A stretch of DNA of 25,372 nucleotides from Fimiplasma intestinipullorum (GCA_018715065.1 DVMJ01000080.1:1-25372); one strand, 5' to 3'; positions 6,567-15,390 are shown, counted from the first letter of the stretch. Numbers and translations: made by a program. The notes: generated by a model not told the origin, from the sequence alone.

Positions 6567-6911
6567 ATGTCAGACAAGGAATATTTAATGTATCAGGGTA
6601 ATGGCGGTTTAGGAAATGTCGGACTTAGTTTGCAGGTTTTCGGACTGATTACACAAATAACAGCACAGGAAACAAAAGACGTGGTGCTGGATTTACCTCA
6701 ACATGGTTTATTTAGCTTTGGAAAGGGACCCATCATTTGTCATTTGAATCAGGACAGTCTGGATATTACAATTGAGATCCGTATTCGATATGGAAAAAAC
6801 GTTAATAAAACATCCAGAAATCTTCAAAATCGTATTGCAGATGCCATTAAGAATATGACAGATGTCAGCGTACATTCGGTCAATGTTCAGGTAGTCGGTG
6901 TCGCCTTCTAA
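6567..6911 (+). CDS. Asp23/Gls24 family protein (YqhY-like)
   Basis: 114-residue member of the Asp23/Gls24 family, small proteins linked to envelope stress and membrane homeostasis in Bacillota. The family core is visible: an N-terminal strand region, the stretch LDITIEIRIRYGKNV, and a C-terminal amphipathic helix followed by VNVQVVGVAF. The position before nusB matches B. subtilis yqhY, which normally follows accBC; those genes are missing here. AAAGGAG precedes the ATG. Own promoter and terminator. It has no membrane segment. Confidence 0.88.
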   Translation: MSDKEYLMYQGNGGLGNVGLSLQVFGLITQITAQETKDVVLDLPQHGLFSFGKGPIICHLNQDSLDITIEIRIRYGKNVNKTSRNLQNRIADAIKNMTDVSVHSVNVQVVGVAF

Positions 6912-6931
6912 CCAGCGCTTGCTGGTTTTTT
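6910..6931 (+). terminator. terminator of the Asp23-family gene
   Basis: 7-bp stem AACCAGC/GCTGGTT, loop GCTT, T-run. It overlaps the stop codon. Confidence 0.88.
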
Positions 6932-6959
6932 CTTTTCCCTTTTCTTACAGGTTAATTTA

Positions 6960-6968
6960 TGTTAAAAT
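6960..6968 (+). promoter_or_regulatory. extended -10 promoter of the nusB operon
   Basis: TGTTAAAAT: TGn followed by TAAAAT (6963-6968), 25 bases before nusB. No good -35 is present at 17 bases, as is common for extended -10 promoters. It would drive nusB to recN, since no terminator is seen until 14115. Confidence 0.5.
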
Positions 6969-6993
6969 AGAATTCAGTATGGGAGGGAATTGA

Positions 6994-7398
6994 ATGGATA
7001 AATCACATAGAAGAGTTGCACGTGAAAAGGCTGTTTTCTGTATTTATCAGTGGCTGCTGGTCAAACCGGAACGTGCAGAATTGACCGCCTTCTTGAATGA
7101 AGTACCAGTTTTATTAAAAGATGCAGAAGCTTTTCGATATGCCAATGAATTGATAGACAAAACATTAGAAAATCAAACACAATTAACAAATGTTATTTCA
7201 AAATATCTAAAAAAAGGCTGGTCTTTTGAACGTCTCAGCTATTTGGAACAATCTATTTTATTGGTTGGTGCCTGTGAAATCCTGGAATTTGATTTAGATG
7301 AGCACATCGTGATGAATGAGGCCGTGGAACTGGCCAAAAAATATTGTGATGAACAATCATACCGTTTTATCAACGGGATCCTGATGCAGTTGATGTAA
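6994..7398 (+). CDS. nusB: transcription antitermination factor NusB
   Basis: 134-residue all-helical RNA-binding protein that pairs with NusE (S10) on boxA in rRNA operons. The arginine-rich start (SHRRVAREKAVFCIYQW) and the C-terminal block EAVELAKKY..YRFINGIL are characteristic. GGGAGGGAA precedes the ATG. First gene of a seven-gene operon; xseA begins one base after its stop. folD, which lies between nusB and xseA in B. subtilis, is absent. Confidence 0.95.
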   Translation: MDKSHRRVAREKAVFCIYQWLLVKPERAELTAFLNEVPVLLKDAEAFRYANELIDKTLENQTQLTNVISKYLKKGWSFERLSYLEQSILLVGACEILEFDLDEHIVMNEAVELAKKYCDEQSYRFINGILMQLM

Positions 7399-7399
7399 G

Positions 7400-8734
7400 A
7401 TGACAAAACAATATCTGAGCGTAACGGCATTGAATCGTTACTTGAAAGCAAAGTTTGATCAGGATGCCAATTTATCGCGCGTCTATATTCGCGCAGAGTT
7501 ATCTAATGTCAAATATCATCATAACGGCCATTGCTATTTTACCCTAAAAGACGAACATGCTCGGGTGAATGGGGTAATGTTCGCTTCTTATTTAAAAAAA
7601 CTTGATTTTCGTCTTGAAGACGGGATACAGGTTCTGGTTACCGGCTCGGTGACGGTGTATGAGGCAGGCGGACAATATCAGATCTATGCCTATGCAATCA
7701 GTCGTGATGGATTAGGACATTTGTATGAACTCTTTTTAGCAACCAAGGAGCGCCTGCAAAAGGCAGGACTCTTTGATGAAAATCATAAAAAAACATTGCC
7801 TGCTTATCCGCGCCAGGTCGGCGTGATTACGGCTAGTACGGGAGCAGCGATACATGATTTGATCAAAACGTTGCACCAGCGTGCACCATATGTAAAAATC
7901 ACTTTGTTTCCTTCGTTGGTACAAGGGGCAACGGCCAGTCAAAACCTGATTTCTCAATTACGGCGCGCCGATGAAGCCGGAATGGATGTACTCATCATTG
8001 GACGTGGCGGCGGCAGTATTGAAGAACTGTGGGCTTTTAATGATGAATCACTCGCCCAGGCTATTTATGAAGCCAAAACGCCGATCATCAGTGCGGTCGG
8101 GCATGAGAGTGATTTTACGATCTGTGATTTTGTGGCAGATCATCGTGCGGCGACGCCGACGGCGGGAGCTGTTGCTGCTGTCCCTGATCTGCAGGTCCTG
8201 CTTGATCAGCTCGAACGTCTGGAGAAAAACATGTCTAACGAGCTCAAACAGCGTCTGAATCAGGCCAAAAGTCAATTGGATCGTCTTGCAGACAGTTATC
8301 CTTTGCGCAATCCAAATTATTTGTTTGAATCACGTTTGCTGCATCTCGAAAACCTTACAGATCACTTGGCGGATGCGCTTCATTTATTATATCAGCGTCG
8401 CCAGCAGAAGTTATTGCGTTTAGAAGCCAGCTATCAGGCAAGAGGCCAGCTGTTTTGTTCGACGCAGCGACAGTGGCTGACGTTTACCGCGAGTCAGATG
8501 CAAAATCACCTCAGCCACCAGTTGGCACGAAAAACGCAGCAGTTTCAATCACTGGTTAGTCAGCTGGATGCGCTCAGCCCGCTCAAAGTTTTGGGCCGCG
8601 GCTACACGATCACTAAACAGAATCAGCATGTCATGACCAGTTTGGAACAGGTGGATGAACATGCAGCAATTGAGATACAATTTCGGGATGGCCTCTTGAC
8701 GGCGCAACCGTTAGTAAAGAAGAAAGGAATGTGA
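7400..8734 (+). CDS. xseA: exodeoxyribonuclease VII large subunit
   Basis: 444-residue catalytic subunit that degrades single-stranded DNA to short oligonucleotides. It has an N-terminal OB fold (about 1-100, with LSNVKYHHNGHCYFTL), the catalytic domain with GVITASTGAA (about 140-150), IIGRGGGSIEELWAFN (about 199-214) and GHESDFTICDFVADHRAATPTA, then a long coiled coil and a C-terminal GRGYTI turn. No clear ribosome binding site; the ATG is one base past the nusB stop, so it is probably translated by coupling. It works with xseB just downstream. Confidence 0.96.
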   Translation: MTKQYLSVTALNRYLKAKFDQDANLSRVYIRAELSNVKYHHNGHCYFTLKDEHARVNGVMFASYLKKLDFRLEDGIQVLVTGSVTVYEAGGQYQIYAYAISRDGLGHLYELFLATKERLQKAGLFDENHKKTLPAYPRQVGVITASTGAAIHDLIKTLHQRAPYVKITLFPSLVQGATASQNLISQLRRADEAGMDVLIIGRGGGSIEELWAFNDESLAQAIYEAKTPIISAVGHESDFTICDFVADHRAATPTAGAVAAVPDLQVLLDQLERLEKNMSNELKQRLNQAKSQLDRLADSYPLRNPNYLFESRLLHLENLTDHLADALHLLYQRRQQKLLRLEASYQARGQLFCSTQRQWLTFTASQMQNHLSHQLARKTQQFQSLVSQLDALSPLKVLGRGYTITKQNQHVMTSLEQVDEHAAIEIQFRDGLLTAQPLVKKKGM

Positions 8735-8738
8735 GAAG

Positions 8739-8951
8739 ATGGAAGAAATGAGTTATGAAAAAGCAATCAGCCGTCTGGAGGAAATTGTGAGACAGCTAGA
8801 AGATGCGTCAACACCCTTAGAAACCGCAATGGAACTCTTTAAGGAAGGGATGGCGCTTTCCAAATTCTGCCATTCAAAGCTTTCCGTAATAGAAAAAGAA
8901 ATGAATGTCTTAACCGAAAATAAAGAGGGTGACACGAATGAATCTGACTGA
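8739..8951 (+). CDS. xseB: exodeoxyribonuclease VII small subunit
   Basis: 70 residues, the usual size, with the family pattern SYEKAISRLEEIVRQLED followed by LETAMELFKEGMAL. It forms helical hairpins that bind the XseA coiled coil. It starts 4 bases after xseA, with AGAAAGGAA upstream, and overlaps ispA by 14 bases. Confidence 0.95.
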   Translation: MEEMSYEKAISRLEEIVRQLEDASTPLETAMELFKEGMALSKFCHSKLSVIEKEMNVLTENKEGDTNESD

Positions 8952-9789
8952 AAAGATCAATGATCGTTTAGATCAGTTAAGTGACATGATGAAAGATGGC
9001 AAAGTAAAAGAAGCAGCGCGCTATTCTTTATTAGCGTCAGGAAAAAGATTGCGTCCTAAGTTGATGTTGACAGCACTGAAAAGCTATGGTTTAGATGAGA
9101 AACCCTATATCGATCTTGCCTGTGCGATTGAAATGATTCATACATACTCGCTTATTCATGATGATCTGCCATGTATGGATGACGATGACCTGCGTCGAGG
9201 TCGCCCTACCTGTCATCGTGCTTTTGATGAGGCGAGTGCCGTTTTGGCCGGTGATGCGTTATTGACAGAGGCTTTTACGATCTTAAGCCGGCCCCATCCG
9301 CTCTTATCTGCCAAACAGCAGCTCACACTTGTTCAGCTGCTAAGCAACGCCAGTGGGCAGTGCGGAATGGTCTATGGTCAGCAACAGGATCTTTACTACG
9401 AAAACAAGACAGCTTCGCTTTCTGAACTGCAAAATATCCATTCTTATAAGACCGGCTGCCTCTTCACGGTTCCTTTACAGATGGCCTCAGTGATTGCAAA
9501 AGAGGCAGATTTGCCTGTATGGGGCGAAATTGGTCAAAAAATAGGACAAGCTTTTCAGATTCAAGATGATATTTTGGATGTCATCGGTGACGAGAGCAAA
9601 CTTGGAAAAAAAACAGGCATGGATGCCGCCCATCATAAATCAACCTATGTTTCCTTATTAGGATTAGACAAAGCCAAAGAAGAAGTGGAACGATTATACA
9701 AAGAAACGCTGGAAGCCATCTATGGACTCACGATCAATCATGGGCTCATGATCGGTATTTTAGAAAGTTTAGTCCATCGCGATGTCTAA
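8938..9789 (+). CDS. ispA: farnesyl diphosphate synthase (short-chain polyprenyl synthase)
   Basis: 283-residue prenyltransferase that condenses dimethylallyl or geranyl diphosphate with isopentenyl diphosphate. Motifs: GKRLRP (35-40), first Asp-rich motif D75-D81 within DDLPCMDDDDLRRG, second Asp-rich motif D210DILD214, and HSYKTG (168-173). The ATG at 8938 is chosen because GAGGGTG lies 6 bases upstream; an in-frame GTG at 8929 sits inside that site. It overlaps dxs by 8 bases, so two steps of isoprenoid supply are coupled. Product length (C15 versus C20) is inferred from family and gene order. Confidence 0.94.
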   Translation: MNLTEKINDRLDQLSDMMKDGKVKEAARYSLLASGKRLRPKLMLTALKSYGLDEKPYIDLACAIEMIHTYSLIHDDLPCMDDDDLRRGRPTCHRAFDEASAVLAGDALLTEAFTILSRPHPLLSAKQQLTLVQLLSNASGQCGMVYGQQQDLYYENKTASLSELQNIHSYKTGCLFTVPLQMASVIAKEADLPVWGEIGQKIGQAFQIQDDILDVIGDESKLGKKTGMDAAHHKSTYVSLLGLDKAKEEVERLYKETLEAIYGLTINHGLMIGILESLVHRDV

Positions 9790-11644
9790 ATTTAAACTGG
9801 AAGAGATTAAAGATCCTTCGTTTCTTAAAAATTTATCCGTTCACGATTTAGAGATCCTGGCTAGTGAGATCCGTACTTTTCTCATTCAAAGTATCTCTAA
9901 GACCGGTGGTCATCTGTCAAGTAATCTAGGGGTCGTCGAATTGACCATCGCCCTTCATTATGTCTTTGACAGTCCCCGGGATAAAATCTTCTTTGATGTC
10001 GGTCATCAGTCTTATACCCATAAGATCCTGACTGGCCGTGCTTCTCAATTTTCATCATTACGCCAATATGGCGGTCTTTCCGGGTTTCAGAAGCGTAAAG
10101 AAAGTGTGCATGATGTCTGGGAAGCAGGACATTCTTCCACGGCCTTGTCAGCAGCAGTGGGAATGGCCTTAGCTAGAGATCTCGATGGGGATCGTTATCA
10201 GGTCATCCCCGTGATTGGTGATGCGGCCATGGTAGGTGGCGAAAGCCTTGAGGCGCTCAATCATCTGGGGATGACAAAGACGAAAGTGATTGTTATTTTA
10301 AATGATAATGAGATGTCCATCAGCAAAAATGTAGGGGGCGTCAGTGAGTTCCTTTCAACCTTACGTACAAGTGAGGCTTATAATCATGCGAAAAATGAGT
10401 ATCGGGAGGTTCTTTCGCATAGCAAATCTGGCAAACGATTTTATGCCTTCTCCAGTCAATTGAAGAATCGTATGAAGAATCATATGATCGACGCCAAACT
10501 CTTTGGTGAATTTGGAGTTGACTATTTAGGCCCTATCGATGGACATAATTTTCATGAACTGCTCAGAGCGCTCTATAAAGCGAAATATATGAAAGGCAGT
10601 GTGGTCATCCATATTAAAACAAAGAAGGGAAAAGGTTATCCCTATGCTGAAAACGATGTCAGAGGAGCCTGGCATGGGGTGGCACCATTCCATATTCGTT
10701 CAGGGAAACCACTGCATGAAATTACAGGAGCGACCTGGAGCCAGGTCATTGCTGATTACCTTTATCGCATCATGGCGGAAGATGTCAATGTGGTCGCCAT
10801 TACACCGGCAATGATCTCTGGTTCTAAGCTGGAAAAGATCTTTCACGATTTTCCGAATCGTGCCTTTGATGTAGGGATTGCGGAAGAACATGCAGCTACT
10901 TTTGCGGCGGGCCTGGCTGTGGCAGGAAAAAAACCATTTCTGACCATGTATTCATCATTCTTACAGCGTGCCTATGATCAGATCAACCATGATCTGGCCA
11001 GGATGGATCTGGGGGTCGTTTTGGGGATCGATCGCGCCGGGCTGGTCGGGGCAGACGGTGAGACACATCATGGAGTTTTTGACCCGGGTATCCTCAAACC
11101 TATCCCGAATTTGGAGCTTTTTACACCTGCTACGGCAAAGGAAGCTGGCTGGTATCTAAAGCAAGCTTTCCAAAAAGAAAATGGGATTCATTGCATTCGT
11201 TACAGTAAGCATATCGCTTGTGATCATTTACCTTTCACACGACCTGCTTACCCGGGACAGTGGCAGGTCATGACAGATCGTCACGCTTCCAATTTACTGA
11301 TTACCTATGGCTACATGGTAGAGGAAGCGGTAGCTTTCGTTGAGACAAATGATCTGGATATGGATGTGGTCAATGCCCGCTATTTAAAACCACTGGATCT
11401 GCCTTTCTTAAAGCAGGTCTTTCTGAGCCATAAGAAGTTAGTGGTTTATGAAACAGATTTAAAATCCTGTGGTTTAGCTAAGGATATTTTAGGCTATGCC
11501 AATGACTTGAATATCAAGGTCGATTTACTTTCCTTTGGTCTGGATGATCATTATGTGACTCAGGGAAGCTTGAAAGAATTGCTTCATCATGAGCATTTAC
11601 GGTTTGAAGATATATTAGAAGAGGTGAAACAGTTTATTCAATGA
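9782..11644 (+). CDS. dxs: 1-deoxy-D-xylulose-5-phosphate synthase
   Basis: 620-residue thiamine-diphosphate enzyme that opens the MEP isoprenoid pathway from pyruvate and glyceraldehyde 3-phosphate. Visible: GGH44 and VGHQSYTHK near H75, the ThDP motif from G146-D147 to N174-D-N176, the catalytic Glu in AEEH (about 369), RAGLVGADGETHHG, and a transketolase C-terminal domain. The cofactor motif reads GDAAMVGGESLEALN where most family members have GDGA.TGG..LEALN, so the third Gly is Ala. All other key residues are present, so I expect an active enzyme. Overlaps ispA and shares ATGA with tlyA. Confidence 0.96.
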   Translation: MSKFKLEEIKDPSFLKNLSVHDLEILASEIRTFLIQSISKTGGHLSSNLGVVELTIALHYVFDSPRDKIFFDVGHQSYTHKILTGRASQFSSLRQYGGLSGFQKRKESVHDVWEAGHSSTALSAAVGMALARDLDGDRYQVIPVIGDAAMVGGESLEALNHLGMTKTKVIVILNDNEMSISKNVGGVSEFLSTLRTSEAYNHAKNEYREVLSHSKSGKRFYAFSSQLKNRMKNHMIDAKLFGEFGVDYLGPIDGHNFHELLRALYKAKYMKGSVVIHIKTKKGKGYPYAENDVRGAWHGVAPFHIRSGKPLHEITGATWSQVIADYLYRIMAEDVNVVAITPAMISGSKLEKIFHDFPNRAFDVGIAEEHAATFAAGLAVAGKKPFLTMYSSFLQRAYDQINHDLARMDLGVVLGIDRAGLVGADGETHHGVFDPGILKPIPNLELFTPATAKEAGWYLKQAFQKENGIHCIRYSKHIACDHLPFTRPAYPGQWQVMTDRHASNLLITYGYMVEEAVAFVETNDLDMDVVNARYLKPLDLPFLKQVFLSHKKLVVYETDLKSCGLAKDILGYANDLNIKVDLLSFGLDDHYVTQGSLKELLHHEHLRFEDILEEVKQFIQ

Positions 11645-12444
11645 GAAAAGAACGAGTTGATGTACTATTAGTTGAGCGTGGCTTTTTTGATTCGCGAGAA
11701 AAAGCGAAACGTGCCATCATGGCCGGGATCATCCATAATGAGCATGAGATCCTGGACAAACCGGGAATGAAGATTCCGGCAGATACACCTTTGTTTGTTA
11801 AAGGGCAGACCTTAAAATATGTTTCACGCGGTGGTTTAAAGCTCGAAAAAGCGATTGATACCTTTGGTATTGATCTAGAGGATTGTAATGTCCTGGATAT
11901 CGGTTCCTCAACAGGCGGCTTCACTGATTGCGCGCTCCAACATGGTGCCAGTCATGTGTATGCCCTGGATGTGGGAACCAACCAGCTTGTCTGGCAGCTG
12001 CGTAGTGATCCGCGTGTGACCGTTTTAGAGCAAACCAATTTCCGCTATGCCACGCCAGAACTCTTTACACAGGGGCAGCCAGATTTTGCAACCATCGACG
12101 TATCGTTTATTTCCCTGGGGCTGATTTTTGGACCTTTGCACAGGATTCTCAAACCGGAAGGGTATGTTGTGGCTTTGATCAAACCGCAATTTGAAGCTGG
12201 TCGTGATCAGGTAGGAAAACATGGTATTGTCAAAGACCCCAAGGTTCATGAAGCTGTCATTCATGAGGTGCTTCAGCTAGCCAATCAGAATGGATTCACG
12301 TTGATGGATCTGACGTACTCTCCGATTACAGGCGGAGAAGGGAATATCGAGTTTTTAGGATATTTTCAAAATGTTGCTCGTACACAAAAAACAATGGCAA
12401 TTACAGAAATCGTAAAACAGGCTCATGAAGCGTTTAGAGGGTAG
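11641..12444 (+). CDS. tlyA: TlyA family RNA 2'-O-methyltransferase (YqxC type)
   Basis: 267 residues: an S4 RNA-binding domain (about 5-60) joined to an FtsJ/RrmJ-like methyltransferase domain. The SAM motif is LDIGSSTGGF (85-94), preceded by VSRGGLKLE and followed by IDVSFISL and LIKPQFE. In mycobacteria TlyA 2'-O-methylates 16S and 23S rRNA cytidines; the role in Bacillota is less studied. The ATG overlaps the dxs stop as ATGA. argR, which lies between this gene and recN in B. subtilis, is missing. Confidence 0.93.
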   Translation: MRKERVDVLLVERGFFDSREKAKRAIMAGIIHNEHEILDKPGMKIPADTPLFVKGQTLKYVSRGGLKLEKAIDTFGIDLEDCNVLDIGSSTGGFTDCALQHGASHVYALDVGTNQLVWQLRSDPRVTVLEQTNFRYATPELFTQGQPDFATIDVSFISLGLIFGPLHRILKPEGYVVALIKPQFEAGRDQVGKHGIVKDPKVHEAVIHEVLQLANQNGFTLMDLTYSPITGGEGNIEFLGYFQNVARTQKTMAITEIVKQAHEAFRG

Positions 12445-12454
12445 GTGATTTGGG

Positions 12455-14116
12455 ATGTTGAAAGGGTTAAGAATTCAAAATTTTGCCATTATTGATGCTT
12501 TAAATATTGAATTTGATGAAGATATGACATGTCTGACCGGCGAAACCGGCGCAGGTAAATCAATCATCATTGATGCCATTTCGATGCTAATGGGAGCAAG
12601 AGCGAATGCGTCAATGGTCAAAAGCGGTGCGGATAAGGCCTTTATTGAAGGTGTATTCGATATCCAGGATAAGCCTTTCGTGCAACAGCAGTTGGCTGAA
12701 AATGGTTTTGACGTTGAGGATGAACTCGTCATTAGCCGTGAAATTCAGGCTTCAGGAAAAAGCACTGCACGTTTGAATTATCGCCTGGTCTCGGCATCAC
12801 TATTACGACAGCTGATGGGGACAATCATTGATATTCATTCCCAATTTGAAACTCAACATCTACTCAACAGTAAATTGCATCTAAGTTTGCTTGATCGCTA
12901 TCTGGGCGATGAATTACAGTCTTTGCAAACACAATATCAAAAGGCTTATCGCAACTACAGAGAAGCGAAGAAACAGATGGAGGATCTGTTAGCGACACCA
13001 GCTGATGATGAACAGCTAGAATTTTATGAATCGCGCATACGGGAAATTGATAAAGCCAATCTTCAAGCCGGGGAATTGGATCAGCTTGAAGAAGAAAAAA
13101 AACGGATGAGTCAATACGAGAAGATCAATGCTTCTGTGCAAGAGACACTATCTCTATTAGAAAATGATCGCGGAGCACTCACGATGCTTTATGAGGCAGA
13201 TCATCTTCTGCAACGCATTGATGACCAGACGCTTGATCCATTAAAAACAGGTTTCGAAGATACTTATTACCAGTTAATGGATCTCACGGAGCAACTGAGA
13301 GATTATAGTCAAAATTTGTTTTTTGATGAATATCGCTATCAGGAATTATCTGAACGGATCTTCTTGATACATAAACTGCAAAAACGTTATGGTTACGATA
13401 TCAGTGATATCCTTGCTAAACGAGATGAGATGGCTGAAAAAGTAGAGTTGATCAAGCATCGAGATCAGCTTTTAGATGAAGCGGAGCAGGCCTTAGCGGA
13501 AATGAAGCAGCATGCTTCCGATCTAGCTGCAGTACTTTCGATGCAAAGAAAAGAAGGGGCCAAAAAGCTCGAAGAGGCGATCGAAGCTGAATTGGCGAGC
13601 TTGTATATGCAGCAAACGCGTTTTGTGGTTCAGTTCGAAGCTCTGGATGATTTGACTGCTGATGGTCAGGATCGGATTACCTTTTTGATCAGTACCAATG
13701 TAGGTCAGGCATTGCATCCACTCAGCGATGTTGCTAGCGGTGGTGAACTTTCACGTTTAATGTTGGGACTTAAGTGTATCTTCAGTCGTATTGATGGTAT
13801 CTCGACAATTATTTTTGATGAAGTAGATACCGGTGTCAGTGGCAAGGTCGCTACTGCAATCGGACGTAAGATGAAAGAAATTGCGCATCACTGTCAGGTC
13901 CTTTGCATCACGCATTTACCGCAGGTCGCCAGTTTTGCTGCGCATCATCTTTATGTTTATAAAGAAGCCCGAGATAATCGTACCCACACGGCTGTGAAGT
14001 GGCTGACTGATCATGAACGGATCGACGAAATTGCGAAAATGATGTCCAATGATGAGATTACAGCTCAGGCTAGAGAAAATGCGGCCGCTTTAATTTGTGA
14101 AAATGGAAAATTTTAA
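12455..14116 (+). CDS. recN: DNA repair protein RecN
   Basis: 553-residue SMC-like ATPase that acts early in double-strand break repair. Walker A GETGAGKS (29-36), a long central coiled coil, the ABC signature SGGELSRLMLGLK (about 428-440) and Walker B TIIFDEVDTGVSG (about 450) are all present, followed by CITHLPQVA. TAGGTGATT provides the ribosome binding site. Last gene of the nusB operon; a terminator overlaps its stop codon. Confidence 0.97.
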   Translation: MLKGLRIQNFAIIDALNIEFDEDMTCLTGETGAGKSIIIDAISMLMGARANASMVKSGADKAFIEGVFDIQDKPFVQQQLAENGFDVEDELVISREIQASGKSTARLNYRLVSASLLRQLMGTIIDIHSQFETQHLLNSKLHLSLLDRYLGDELQSLQTQYQKAYRNYREAKKQMEDLLATPADDEQLEFYESRIREIDKANLQAGELDQLEEEKKRMSQYEKINASVQETLSLLENDRGALTMLYEADHLLQRIDDQTLDPLKTGFEDTYYQLMDLTEQLRDYSQNLFFDEYRYQELSERIFLIHKLQKRYGYDISDILAKRDEMAEKVELIKHRDQLLDEAEQALAEMKQHASDLAAVLSMQRKEGAKKLEEAIEAELASLYMQQTRFVVQFEALDDLTADGQDRITFLISTNVGQALHPLSDVASGGELSRLMLGLKCIFSRIDGISTIIFDEVDTGVSGKVATAIGRKMKEIAHHCQVLCITHLPQVASFAAHHLYVYKEARDNRTHTAVKWLTDHERIDEIAKMMSNDEITAQARENAAALICENGKF

Positions 14117-14139
14117 AAGGCATGAAAGTGCCTTTTTTT
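14115..14139 (+). terminator. terminator of the nusB-recN operon
   Basis: 8-bp perfect stem AAAAGGCA/TGCCTTTT, loop TGAAAG, followed by further Ts. It begins inside the recN stop codon. Confidence 0.9.
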
Positions 14140-14180
14140 CTTACACTAACAATGTCATCACAATCAAAGGAGGCAAAAGA

Positions 14181-15191
14181 TTGAAAAAAATTTTCTTTGC
14201 CTTATTTCTTCCAATTTCCTTTTGTTTAAACCTTGTATGGGCGCAAGCCAAAGATCTGATTCCAGGTGGTGAAGCTATCGGAGTCGTCTTACATTATGAT
14301 GGCATTCTGGTGACCGGTACATACACTTTTGAAAGTGCAGAGAAGACCATTGATCCACTGGTACAGGATATTCAGCCAGGCGATCTGATTGTCAAATGTG
14401 AAAATGAATCAGTGACAAGCAATGAAGCATTAGTTGCTTTACTGGCAGATCACATACCGGCATCCAATACGCTTAATCTGACACTCATACGTGATGGTAC
14501 AGAGCTGGAACGTCAACTTCAGGTGGCTTATGATGCCAGTTCACAAAGCTTTAAGACCGGTTTGTATATTCAGGACAATTTATCCGGTATAGGTACGATC
14601 ACATATTATGATCCAGAAAACAAGACCTATGGTGCTTTAGGACATCAGATGATCGATGAACAATCAGGTCAAACGATGAGTCCGGAGAGCGGAACAGCCT
14701 TTGAAGCCTATATCGTGAATGTTGAGCCGAGTCGTGATGGGAATCCAGGCAAGAAGATTGGCCGCATCGAAAAGACCGCTCATTTGGGTGACGTTGCTTT
14801 AAATAATCAGTTTGGTATATATGGACATTATACGAGCTTAATCAAGCAGGATGTGACAACGCTGCCAACAGCCTCCCGGGATGAAATCCATCTTGGAACA
14901 GCAGAAATTTGGACTGTTCTAGACGGGAAAAAGGTTGAAGCATTTCAAATTGAGCTGACTGAACTGAAAAAACAGGATGAACAGGAAGTTAAAAGTTTAA
15001 CCTTTAAAGTCACAGATGAACGTCTGTTAGAAGCAACCAACGGTATTATTCAGGGAATGAGCGGTTCACCCATTATACAAGATGGTAAGATTGTGGGTGC
15101 CGTGACGCATGTGTCGACAAATCACGTGGATATGGGTTATGGCTTGTATATTGACTGGATGTTGGAAGAAAGTGGTCAGATGATAGAGTAG
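14181..15191 (+). CDS. spoIVB: stage IV sporulation protein B, S55 family serine protease
   Basis: 336-residue forespore protease which, in B. subtilis, cleaves SpoIVFA and so triggers pro-sigma-K processing. The start is TTG 14181, with AAAGGAGG 7 bases upstream and a signal/anchor helix MKKIFFALFLPISFCLNLVW right after. Then LIPGGEAIGV and a PDZ domain (about 28-115), and the peptidase domain with a triad fitting H155 (LGH), D279 (VTDE) and S294 in GMSGSP. The D-to-S spacing of 15 residues equals that of D363/S378 in B. subtilis. No SpoIVFA/B genes are in this window. It follows recN and precedes spo0A as in Bacillus. Confidence 0.94.
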   Translation: MKKIFFALFLPISFCLNLVWAQAKDLIPGGEAIGVVLHYDGILVTGTYTFESAEKTIDPLVQDIQPGDLIVKCENESVTSNEALVALLADHIPASNTLNLTLIRDGTELERQLQVAYDASSQSFKTGLYIQDNLSGIGTITYYDPENKTYGALGHQMIDEQSGQTMSPESGTAFEAYIVNVEPSRDGNPGKKIGRIEKTAHLGDVALNNQFGIYGHYTSLIKQDVTTLPTASRDEIHLGTAEIWTVLDGKKVEAFQIELTELKKQDEQEVKSLTFKVTDERLLEATNGIIQGMSGSPIIQDGKIVGAVTHVSTNHVDMGYGLYIDWMLEESGQMIE

Positions 15192-15211
15192 GATAATCGT
15201 CCTACTCTTTA
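15185..15211 (+). terminator. hairpin terminator after spoIVB
   Basis: Perfect 9-bp stem AGAGTAGGA/TCCTACTCT, loop TAATCG. The T-run is short (TTT then AAATT), so termination may be partial. It overlaps the stop codon. Confidence 0.7.
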
Positions 15212-15213
15212 AA

Positions 15214-15253
15214 TTCGCCAAAAATTGACATCTTGATGAAAAATAATGTCGTA
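15214..15253 (+). promoter_or_regulatory. possible Spo0A binding sites upstream of spo0A
   Basis: TTCGCCA (15214-15220) is the reverse complement of TGGCGAA, a full match to the 0A-box core TGnCGAA. TGTCGTA (15247-15253) matches 6 of 7. Both lie 138-177 bases before the spo0A start, a reasonable place for autoregulation. The core motif is short and occurs by chance elsewhere in the window, so support is weak. Confidence 0.28.
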
Positions 15254-15319
15254 AACTGTCTAATAACTGCATTTTATTCTTTGGATTCCCTGCTTTTTGT
15301 TTAGGATAAGAGAAAAATG

Positions 15320-15348
15320 TTCCAATGAGCCAATATAAGCATTATAAT
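15320..15348 (+). promoter_or_regulatory. promoter of spo0A
   Basis: Consensus -10 TATAAT (15343-15348) with a poor -35 TTCCAA (15320-15325) at 17 bases. Its start site near 15355 rules out translation from the in-frame ATG at 15325 and supports the start at 15391. An AGGATAA at 15303-15309 resembles a sigma-H -35, but no good GAAT follows. Confidence 0.5.
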
Positions 15349-15390
15349 AGACAACGGGTTAGGCGTTTTGCAGATAGAATGGAGAAAAAT

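Noticed and set aside
8048..8275. Arg-rich open frames on both strands within xseA.
   Set aside because: Shadows of the GC-rich catalytic codons of xseA; no ribosome binding sites or family resemblance.
14097..14180. Upstream start for SpoIVB overlapping recN.
   Set aside because: The recN terminator lies within it, and AAAGGAGG plus a signal helix mark the TTG at 14181.
15325..15390. In-frame upstream ATG extending Spo0A by 22 residues.
   Set aside because: The -10 box TATAAT lies inside this stretch, and GGAG is correctly placed for the ATG at 15391.
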